A model generated the notes under the pieces. It made no database searches. It worked only from the letters and a program-made list of their open reading frames with translations, and was not told the DNA's origin. A stretch of DNA of 10,562 nt, taken from Bacillota bacterium (lineage in GTDB: Bacteria; Bacillota; Clostridia; Acetivibrionales; DSM-1351). Made by a program: the position numbers and the translations under genes. Below, piece after piece: positions 5,186 through 10,562 of the stretch (positions are counted from its first letter, which is position 1; each line of letters starts with the position of its first letter). The DNA lies in NCBI GenBank assembly GCA_023391425.1, contig JAEWAX010000068.1, positions 1-10,562 on the forward strand, read 5' to 3'.

Positions 5186-5638
5186 TTAGTCTTCCAAATC
5201 TTCCTCACGCCCATGACTATGGTTACAGCTACTACAGCAGCCTGTACAATCAATGCTTTCATCTGGAACTTGGCCATTCTTTCTTCTATAATCCTCAAGT
5301 GCTGCAGCAATTGCTTCCTCAGCCAGGTTTGAGCAATGCATTTTTGCTGGTGGCAATCCATCTAATGCCTCAGCAACAGCCTTATTTGTTATCTTCATTG
5401 CCTCTTCAACAGTTTTGCCCTTTACAAGCTCAGTAGCCATACTACTTGTTGCAACGGCAGCACCGCAACCAAAGGTTTTAAATTTGGCATCTACTATTAT
5501 ATTATCTTCAATCTTTAAATACATTTTCATTATATCCCCACATTTTGGGTTTCCAACCTGACCTACACCATTTGCATCTTCAATTTCTCCAACATTTCTT
5601 GGATTTGTGAAGTGATCCATAACCTTTTCACTATACAT
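5186..5638 (-). CDS. iscU: Fe-S cluster scaffold protein IscU/NifU-like (clostridial type) with Cys-rich tail
   Basis: The 150-residue protein has the three scaffold cysteines C33 (GNPKCGD, with the adjacent D35), C58 (KTFGCGAA) and C102 (KMHCSNLAE). It accepts sulfur from IscS and assembles transient Fe-S clusters for transfer to apoproteins. The body is of the clostridial NifU type rather than the SufU type: HCS lacks the SufU insertion. Beyond about residue 120 there is an extra tail, DCTGCCSSCNHSHGREED, carrying C131, C134, C135, C138, H140 and H142, which could bind a metal or cluster (inference). GAGGT at 5649-5645 precedes the ATG by 6 nt. It sits 44 bp after iscS and 18 bp before mnmA. 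Confidence 0.95.
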   Translation of the reverse strand: MYSEKVMDHFTNPRNVGEIEDANGVGQVGNPKCGDIMKMYLKIEDNIIVDAKFKTFGCGAAVATSSMATELVKGKTVEEAMKITNKAVAEALDGLPPAKMHCSNLAEEAIAAALEDYRRKNGQVPDESIDCTGCCSSCNHSHGREEDLED

Positions 5639-5682
5639 ATATATACCTCATTTCTACCCTAATATAATTATTTTCTGTATTT

Positions 5683-6861
5683 CTATTTATTTTTTACTGC
5701 CTCATAAAGAGGTGACATATCTCTAAGTCTAGTAACTATTTTAGGAATTTCTTCTAATATATAATCTACATCTTCTTCTGTATTTTCATCTCCAAAAGAT
5801 AACCTTAGAGATCCATGTGCTATTTCATGTGGAAGTCCTATAGCTAGCAACACGTGAGAAGGATCTAAAGAACCTGATGAACAAGCAGATCCACTCGAAC
5901 CGCATACTCCCTTCATATCAAGCATTAATAGAAGTGACTCTCCCTCAATAAATTGGAAAGAAATATTCACATTACCTGGAAGCCTTTGAGTTCTATGTCC
6001 ATTAAGTCTAATGTAGGGAATCTTTGCCATAAGTCCTTCGATTGTCTTTTCTCTTAAGCTAATCAGTTTCTTGTTGTACTCTTCAAGATTTTTTGTTGCC
6101 AATTCAATAGCCTTACCTAAGCCAACAATACTAGGGATATTTTCAGTACTTGCTCTTTTACCTCTTTCTTGCTGCCCACCATGAATTAAAGAAGAAATCT
6201 TAACACCTTTTCTGATATATAAGGCACCTATTCCTTTTGGTCCATAGAATTTATGTCCAGACAATGACAACAAGTCTATGTTCATTTTTTCAACATCAAT
6301 AGGTATATTTCCAACAGCCTGTACAGCATCAGTATGAAATAAAATGCCCTTTTCATGTGCAAACGCACCTATTTCTTGTATTGGCTGTATAGTACCTATT
6401 TCATTATTTGCAAACATTATGCTAATAAGAATTGTGTTCTCCTTAATAGCATTTTTTAATTGTTCCAAGGAGACAAGTCCATCACCATCAACTGGTAGGT
6501 ATGTAACCTCGAAACCCTCTCCCTCTAGATATTTGCATGAGTTCATTATTGCTGGATGTTCAATTGCTGATGTAATAATATGTTTACCCTTATTTTTATA
6601 TGCAGCCGCAATACCCTTTAGAGCCCAGTTGTCAGCTTCACTTCCCGATCCAGTAAAATATATTTCTCTAGCCTGTGCACCTAGTGCCTTTGCTACTTTC
6701 TCTCTGGCTTCCTCAACTGCCTTCTTACTATCACGACCTATGCTATATATTGAAGACGCATTACCAAAATGTTCACAAAAATATGGCTTCATAGCGTCAA
6801 ATACTTCTGGCTTAACATATGTGGTTGCAGCATGATCTAAGTAAATTGTTCTATCTCCCAT
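5683..6861 (-). CDS. iscS: Cysteine desulfurase IscS/NifS
   Basis: A PLP enzyme that takes sulfur from L-cysteine as a persulfide, releasing alanine, and feeds IscU and MnmA. I start it at ATG 6861 (392 aa), 9 nt after GAGGGA (6876-6871). The in-frame GTG at 6870 has no space for a ribosome site. It opens YLDHAATT and carries HTDAVQA (PLP aspartate and glutamine), SGHKFYGPKG with the PLP lysine K204, and the persulfide cysteine C327 in SSGSACSSGS, a loop of the long mobile IscS/NifS type. The C-terminal SLRLSFG is standard. A possible secondary promoter, TTGTTT (6927-6922), 18 nt, TATATT, lies in the 67-bp gap after iscR. Confidence 0.96.
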   Translation of the reverse strand: MGDRTIYLDHAATTYVKPEVFDAMKPYFCEHFGNASSIYSIGRDSKKAVEEAREKVAKALGAQAREIYFTGSGSEADNWALKGIAAAYKNKGKHIITSAIEHPAIMNSCKYLEGEGFEVTYLPVDGDGLVSLEQLKNAIKENTILISIMFANNEIGTIQPIQEIGAFAHEKGILFHTDAVQAVGNIPIDVEKMNIDLLSLSGHKFYGPKGIGALYIRKGVKISSLIHGGQQERGKRASTENIPSIVGLGKAIELATKNLEEYNKKLISLREKTIEGLMAKIPYIRLNGHRTQRLPGNVNISFQFIEGESLLLMLDMKGVCGSSGSACSSGSLDPSHVLLAIGLPHEIAHGSLRLSFGDENTEEDVDYILEEIPKIVTRLRDMSPLYEAVKNK

Positions 6862-6928
6862 AACAAACACTCCCTCTTATTTTGGAATTCCTTTTATAAT
6901 ATACCCTGCAAAATGCAATAAAAACAAA

Positions 6929-7375
6929 TTATATATAATAAATATAATCATTTTTGGTTTTATTTTCATAGTCTAAGACAAGATCGGCAATAGTAAACGA
7001 ATCAACTACCTCATTAATCTTATCTCTGAGTTTAGCCCACACAGGCGCTGTTACACATACATCAGCCTTATCACAGTCTGTAGGCAGGTCTAAATCAATA
7101 CATTCAACTGGACAAAGTGTACCTTCAAGTGACCTTAAAACATCTCCAACTGTTATCTTGTCAGCCGGCTTAGAAAGTATATAGCCGCCTTGTGCCCCTC
7201 GAACGCTTTTAACAAGTCCAGATTTTTTAAGAGATGCGAAAAGCTGCTCAAGGTAGTTTTCTGAAATTCCTTGCCTCTGCGCAACACTTTTCAAAGACAC
7301 TTGACCATCTTTGTCATTAACTGCCAAATCAACAATAGCTCTAAGTCCATATCTTCCTTTTGTAGACACCTTCAA
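6929..7375 (-). CDS. iscR: Rrf2-family Fe-S regulator, IscR-like
   Basis: The start is taken at TTG 7375-7373 (148 aa). AGGGTGA (7387-7381) lies 5 nt upstream, and the protein then begins MKVSTKGRYGLRAIVDLA like its relatives. The GTG at 7384 overlaps that ribosome site. A winged-helix domain includes QGISENYLEQLFASLKKSGL (35-54), with E43 equivalent to the E. coli IscR residue that tunes site choice, and the wing VRGAQGGYIL. Cysteines C88, C92, C101 and C107 make a candidate Fe-S ligand set. CymR, which occupies this locus in B. subtilis, lacks such a set. It heads iscS-iscU-mnmA and probably represses or tunes them and itself according to cluster supply. Confidence 0.92.
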   Translation of the reverse strand: MKVSTKGRYGLRAIVDLAVNDKDGQVSLKSVAQRQGISENYLEQLFASLKKSGLVKSVRGAQGGYILSKPADKITVGDVLRSLEGTLCPVECIDLDLPTDCDKADVCVTAPVWAKLRDKINEVVDSFTIADLVLDYENKTKNDYIYYI

Positions 7376-7418
7376 GTTAATCACCCTAATTCCAACTAAT
7401 TTACTATGATTTAATTAG

Positions 7419-7456
7419 ATGTTAACATATTAACATTATGAATGCAAGTATTCATA
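7419..7456 (-). promoter_or_regulatory. Promoter and dyads of the iscR-iscS-iscU-mnmA operon
   Basis: On the minus strand TTGCAT (7447-7442), 17 nt, then TAACAT (7424-7419) with an upstream TG, making an extended -10. Two inverted repeats overlap it: TATGAAT-6-ATTCATA (7437-7456) over the -35, and GTTAA-4-TTAAC (7421-7434) in the spacer and -10. Their positions suit repression by the encoded Rrf2 protein. I cannot say which dyad it binds. Confidence 0.65.
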
Positions 7457-7481
7457 TTACACCATTTAATTGGATAATCTC

Positions 7482-7763
7482 TCAAATGAAGGAGCTATAA
7501 CATCTTGTCTTGAGCATATTATCAATTTCTTCAATACTCTTGCCTTTTGAGCATAAAATAAATACACCATAGCTTGTTCTATTATTAGTGCTCATAACAG
7601 AACTTGTATTTTCTTCTGTTATTGCTGAGAAATCAAAGTTCCCACCCTCATAAACAACAGCATCTATTGGCTTAGTATATGTGTATAAATCAACAACAGT
7701 ATAGCCCTTTTGCTTAAGTCCCTGCGCAATACTGAATAGATTTGATTGAACCGCAACTATCAT
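7482..7763 (-). CDS. YkuS/UPF0180-like protein
   Basis: The start is ATG 7763, 6 nt after AGAGGTG (7776-7770). The ATG at 7793 has no ribosome site. The 93-residue product begins MIVAVQSNLFSIAQGLKQKGYTVV, continues with the strand DAVVYEG, and ends with FILCSKGKSIEEIDNMLKTR. This follows the UPF0180/YkuS plan: IAVQ, a helix, KGYEVV, DAVVxSG, then a strand, GKTAEE and a helix. A central insert of about 15 polar residues is unlike the short family members. The function of the family is unknown. It is read toward iscR with 106 bp between, and no terminator is visible, so it may run into the isc operon. Confidence 0.7.
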   Translation of the reverse strand: MIVAVQSNLFSIAQGLKQKGYTVVDLYTYTKPIDAVVYEGGNFDFSAITEENTSSVMSTNNRTSYGVFILCSKGKSIEEIDNMLKTRCYSSFI

Positions 7764-7839
7764 ATTTGTCACCTCTATCTCCAAAATATCCATAATGGGA
7801 TATTATTTACAGAGGTACAATAATTATTCTTATAAAATT

Positions 7840-7876
7840 TTCTTAAGAAGGGTTCCTTTGAAATAATTTATTCTTA
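7840..7876. repeat. Inverted repeat of TTCTTAAG in the leader of the YkuS-like gene
   Basis: CTTAAGAA (about 7842-7849) and TTCTTAAG (about 7869-7876) can pair around a loop of roughly 19 nt. The left arm is itself part of the palindrome TTCTTAAGAA. It lies between the small membrane protein and YkuS-like genes. It could be a regulator site or a weak leader hairpin; coordinates are approximate by a base or two. Confidence 0.5.
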
Positions 7877-7894
7877 AGTACGCTACATTTAAGA

Positions 7895-8179
7895 TTAATC
7901 CTTAGTAGTGTCTTGAGTTGTATCGTCCGTAGGCTCTTCATTGTAATCTTCAGAATATTCTTCATTAGTTTCTTCTGTAGTATCTTCACAGTCATCTATT
8001 GTAGTAGTTTTAGGTTTCTTTTTGCGACTCGGCAAGGGTTTATTAGTGAATATAAACCAAATCGCTATAATTAAATAAATCATTATACTTGCTGGCAAAT
8101 AGTACTGAAATATTGCTATGTTTAGCAATAAAAGAATGAAACCAGCTAATAAGACCCATGCCAAAACTCTTTTTAACAT
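7895..8179 (-). CDS. Small two-helix membrane protein with acidic tail
   Basis: The 94-residue product has two hydrophobic helices (about 5-24 and 29-46), then a basic stretch SRKKKPK (51-57), and then a strongly acidic Thr/Glu/Asp-rich tail from about 61 to the end (DDCEDTTEETNEEYSEDYNEE and on). The basic stretch after the second helix puts both ends in the cytoplasm by the positive-inside rule, with the acidic tail inside. I recognise no family. A strong GGAGGGT lies 7 nt before ATG 8179, and a small hairpin lies just upstream of it. It sits between rarA and the YkuS-like gene, in the same direction. Confidence 0.78.
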   Translation of the reverse strand: MLKRVLAWVLLAGFILLLLNIAIFQYYLPASIMIYLIIAIWFIFTNKPLPSRKKKPKTTTIDDCEDTTEETNEEYSEDYNEEPTDDTTQDTTKD

Positions 8180-8196
8180 ATTTTTTACCCTCCATG

Positions 8197-8212
8197 AGTC
8201 GCTTTTGCGACT
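8197..8212 (-). other. Short perfect hairpin next to the ribosome site of the membrane protein gene
   Basis: AGTCGC (8197-8202) and GCGACT (8207-8212) form a 6-bp GC-rich stem with a 4-nt loop, ending 4 nt from the Shine-Dalgarno of the 7895-8179 gene. Read on the minus strand it would be in the mRNA leader and could shape translation or mRNA stability. There is no T-run, so it is not a terminator. Confidence 0.55.
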
Positions 8213-8259
8213 ACAATTTATAATTAAATTGCTTTTATCTAAAATAAATTACCATACTG

Positions 8260-8329
8260 TTTATCATATCTGCTTTATCATTTCTGCTTTATCATTTCTG
8301 CTTTATCATATCTGTTTTATCATATCTGT
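8260..8329. repeat. Five-copy 14-bp tandem repeat
   Basis: Units at 8260-8273, 8274-8287, 8288-8301, 8302-8315 and 8316-8329 follow TTTATCAT(A/T)TCTG(C/T). Units 1 and 4-5 have A at position 9, and units 2-3 have T. A degraded unit seems to flank each side (about 8246-8259 and 8330-8343). The array lies between the rarA stop and the leader of the small membrane protein. Because 14 is not a multiple of 3, it is not a protein repeat. Confidence 0.95.
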
Positions 8330-8357
8330 TTTTTCAGATTTCCTTAGTTGCTGTCTG

Positions 8358-9647
8358 TCAAGTTTCTCTCCATTTTTCCAGCCAATCCTTTATTTTTGCC
8401 TCATAGCCATTTGCAGTAGGATTATAATACAAGGTACCCTTCATTTCATCAGGTAAATACTCTTGTTTAACAAGGTTATTTTCATAATCATGTGCATACT
8501 TATAACCTTTTCCATAACCAAGCTGTTCCATACCTTTTGCTGCAGCATTTCTCAAATGCATTGGTACACTGCCAGTGTTCTTGGTTTCAACATCTGACAG
8601 GGCTCTGTTAATTGCCATGTATGCAGAATTTGATTTTGGGCTGCAGGCTACTGTGACAGCTGCATGAGCAAGAATTATTCTAGCCTCTGGCATTCCAATC
8701 ATTTTAACAGCTTGAGCTGCTGCAACCGCAACCTGCAATGCTGTTGGATTGGCCATACCTACATCCTCTGAGGCACATATTATAATTCTTCTAGCTAAAA
8801 ATTCCACATCTTCACCTGCGTATAAAGCTCGTGCTAAATAAAAAACAACAGCATCAGGATTACTGCCTCTCATTGATTTTATAAATGCGCTAATGTTATC
8901 ATAATGTTCTTCACCATTTTTATCAAAGCGTATCGCCTTTTTCTGAACACATTCCTCAATAGTATGAAGGTTAATGTCTATTTGTCCATTCTCAGCCAGT
9001 TCAGATGTAAGTACAGCTAACTCGATTGAATTAAGTGCAGTCCGAGCATCCCCTGAACAAACCTCACATAAATAATCAAGTGCATCCTCAGAAATTTTGA
9101 TATTATAGGTTCCTAAACCTCTTTCTTTATCCTCAATAGCATTTTGTATAAGTTTCTTTATATCGCTATTTTCTAACGGTTTGAGCATGAACACCGTTGA
9201 CCTTGATATTAATGCCTTATTTACCTCAAAAAAAGGGTTCTCAGTAGTTGCACCAATTAAAACAATTGACCCGTCCTCTACAAATGGTAAAAGTGCATCC
9301 TGCTGTGACTTATTAAAACGATGAATTTCATCAATAAAAAGTACTGTTCTACCTTTAGGATTTAGCATTGAATTTTTAGTATCAGCAGCTATTCTCTTTA
9401 TATCTGCAACACCAGAAGTCACCGCATTGAGCTTTTCAAAGCTGGACTCAGTAGTATTGGCTATAATCCTTGCAAGAGAGGTTTTCCCTGTACCCGGAGG
9501 GCCGTAAAGAATGATTGAAGTTATTCTATCCGCTTTAATCATTCTATACAGCATTTTGTCCTTGCCAATGATATGACTCTGCCCAACAAATTCTTCAATT
9601 GTCCTTGGCGACATTCTATACGCCAATGGTTGTATCTTTTCTCTCAT
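8358..9647 (-). CDS. rarA: Replication-associated recombination protein A (RarA/MgsA), AAA+ ATPase
   Basis: The 429-residue protein belongs to the RarA/MgsA/WRNIP1 family, which acts at stalled replication forks and single-stranded DNA. It opens with PLAYRMSPRTIEEFVGQSHI (7-26). Walker A is GPPGTGKT (49-56), Walker B is VLFIDEIH (102-109), sensor 1 is GATTENP (132-138), and the arginine finger is in ISRS (R149). SGDARTALNSIE holds sensor 2, and the tetramerisation domain contains GSNPDAVVFYLAR and CASEDVGMANP. AAGGTG lies 4 nt before ATG 9647. Length is normal. In B. subtilis rarA also stands just upstream of an Rrf2 gene, a desulfurase gene and trmU, so the placement is conserved. Confidence 0.96.
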   Translation of the reverse strand: MREKIQPLAYRMSPRTIEEFVGQSHIIGKDKMLYRMIKADRITSIILYGPPGTGKTSLARIIANTTESSFEKLNAVTSGVADIKRIAADTKNSMLNPKGRTVLFIDEIHRFNKSQQDALLPFVEDGSIVLIGATTENPFFEVNKALISRSTVFMLKPLENSDIKKLIQNAIEDKERGLGTYNIKISEDALDYLCEVCSGDARTALNSIELAVLTSELAENGQIDINLHTIEECVQKKAIRFDKNGEEHYDNISAFIKSMRGSNPDAVVFYLARALYAGEDVEFLARRIIICASEDVGMANPTALQVAVAAAQAVKMIGMPEARIILAHAAVTVACSPKSNSAYMAINRALSDVETKNTGSVPMHLRNAAAKGMEQLGYGKGYKYAHDYENNLVKQEYLPDEMKGTLYYNPTANGYEAKIKDWLEKWRET

Positions 9648-9779
9648 TATTCACCTTCTAGATTACAATAACCCTCCTCTGTTTTAATGAAGTCTCTATC
9701 TGAGATCTAAGCTTTGGAGGTATAAATATTCAAGTAAACCTAAGCACTCTGTTTCTATTCCGATTTAGCTGAACACATT

Positions 9780-10562
9780 TTAATTTATAATTTTAAATGA
9801 GCTCCAAATATCATTAATCTCTTTTACAGCTTCTTCCGTGGCTGTCAAATCAGGAATAATACTTGTATAGCAGTATGAATACTTACCAGACTCAAAACAA
9901 TAGCATGTCACATTTGCATAGAAATCTGTGTCTTGGTTTTCTACTTTGTAGGTATAAGTTCTAATCTGATAACCCTTATCACTTTTTGTACTTTGAGTAG
10001 GTGTAACTTTATAAACGGATTTTAGCATTTGCATGATGTTAAACTTTTCTTCATCAGAAAGCGTTTTTGATAAAGAATTGTTTTCTACAGCATTAACCAT
10101 TACACTTGCCCCTGTATTTGGGTTCTGAAAGTTTGTAGAATTATCATATGAGCTATTATATTTTGTCCAATATCCTGGAATTTTTGCACTCCAGTTATAT
10201 GTTTTGCTTAAATAGTCAAATGCCTCATCCTGCGGAGATACACGTACTGCTACATTTTTACTATTATATTTTTCTAAATCTTTCTGATATTTTGCTTCAT
10301 CAATAGTGTAAAATTTCATTTTATTGATAGTATCAATATATTGAGCTTTTGATTTCTCATATTCACTCTCAGGAAGCTTTATTGAAATTTCATAAACGAA
10401 CCCATTTTTTATAAAATAAAGTTCATCAATCATATAGACTTTATCAGCCTGCTTAATAGTGAATTTAAGATTCTGTCCCTCAGTATCTGCAATATTAATT
10501 AAACCTGAGCTAACGAAAGTGTATGCTTTTGGATTAAAATATTCATTATATTTTTTCTTGAT
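9780..10562 (-). CDS. Putative exported protein, possibly tandem PsbP/DUF1795-like (5' end outside window)
   Basis: The minus-strand frame is open from the window edge (10562) to the stop at 9780, giving 260 C-terminal residues. The ATG at 10433 is internal: the frame continues upstream without a stop and no ribosome site precedes it. Two stretches share a plan of strands followed by a terminal helix ending in a K-F motif (YEKSKAQYIDTINKMKF, and TATEEAVKEINDIWSSFKI at the C-terminus). That recalls PsbP/Mog1/DUF1795-like domains of lipoproteins and surface proteins. This is a weak fold guess; no family is recognised by motif. Rich in Tyr, Asn, Ser and Thr, which fits an extracytoplasmic protein, but the signal sequence would lie outside the window. 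Confidence 0.6.
   Translation of the reverse strand: MKKKYNEYFNPKAYTFVSSGLINIADTEGQNLKFTIKQADKVYMIDELYFIKNGFVYEISIKLPESEYEKSKAQYIDTINKMKFYTIDEAKYQKDLEKYNSKNVAVRVSPQDEAFDYLSKTYNWSAKIPGYWTKYNSSYDNSTNFQNPNTGASVMVNAVENNSLSKTLSDEEKFNIMQMLKSVYKVTPTQSTKSDKGYQIRTYTYKVENQDTDFYANVTCYCFESGKYSYCYTSIIPDLTATEEAVKEINDIWSSFKIIN

Noticed and set aside
5158..5436. Frames overlapping iscU on both strands (including 5167-5361 minus)
   Set aside because: Shadows of iscU, which has complete family motifs and a ribosome site.
6344..6835. 163-codon plus-strand frame opposite iscS
   Set aside because: Antisense shadow of a conserved gene; composition is typical of reverse-strand translation.
8260..8329. CRISPR array
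   Set aside because: Units are 14 bp and directly joined with no unique spacers, and no cas genes are present.
9648..9779. T-box or other leader upstream of rarA
   Set aside because: No T-box sequence, no strong stem and no clear promoter found in this 132-bp gap.
10433..10433. ATG 10433 as start of the last gene
   Set aside because: The frame stays open to the window edge and no ribosome site precedes this ATG, so the gene begins outside the window.

Overview
The window looks like a chromosomal stretch from a low-GC Firmicute, most likely a Clostridia member. It is strongly AT-rich, has purine-rich Shine-Dalgarno sequences and several TTG starts, and carries an iscR-iscS-iscU-mnmA cluster of clostridial type. 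No rRNA, tRNA, CRISPR array or intact mobile element is visible.

Left part (1-3714), a patchwork of small regulator-plus-target units. It opens with the 3' end of a PHP-type phosphoesterase (probably histidinol-phosphatase), whose stop codon lies inside an intrinsic terminator. An HxlR-family regulator is then read leftward, divergent from a TSCPD-domain protein and a GNAT acetyltransferase. The shared 137-bp gap holds phased half-sites. Next comes a TetR/WHG-domain regulator with a TTG start, divergent from an aldo/keto reductase. The 306-bp gap between them holds two overlapping divergent promoters inside one operator, a second operator embedded in a 45-bp near-perfect palindrome, a fragment resembling an aspartate/glutamate racemase C-terminus, and an 18-bp tandem duplication that repeats the operator half-site.

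Middle and right part (3715-10562), all read leftward. In transcription order: a 5'-truncated putative envelope or secreted protein, the AAA+ ATPase RarA/MgsA, a 14-bp tandem repeat, a small two-helix membrane protein, a YkuS/UPF0180-like protein, then IscR, cysteine desulfurase IscS, scaffold IscU and the tRNA 2-thiouridylase MnmA, and finally a small TTG-started membrane protein. RarA followed by an Rrf2 regulator, a desulfurase and MnmA matches the known Bacillus subtilis order rarA-cymR-yrvO-trmU. Here two small genes and iscU are interspersed, and the Rrf2 protein keeps four cysteines suited to an Fe-S cluster.

The genes of the isc part form one pathway. IscS takes sulfur from cysteine and hands it to IscU for Fe-S assembly and to MnmA for U34 thiolation of tRNA. 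IscR probably senses cluster supply and controls the operon from a promoter full of dyads. I saw no clear new defence or mobile system. The most unusual structure is the tetR/aldo-keto reductase control region.
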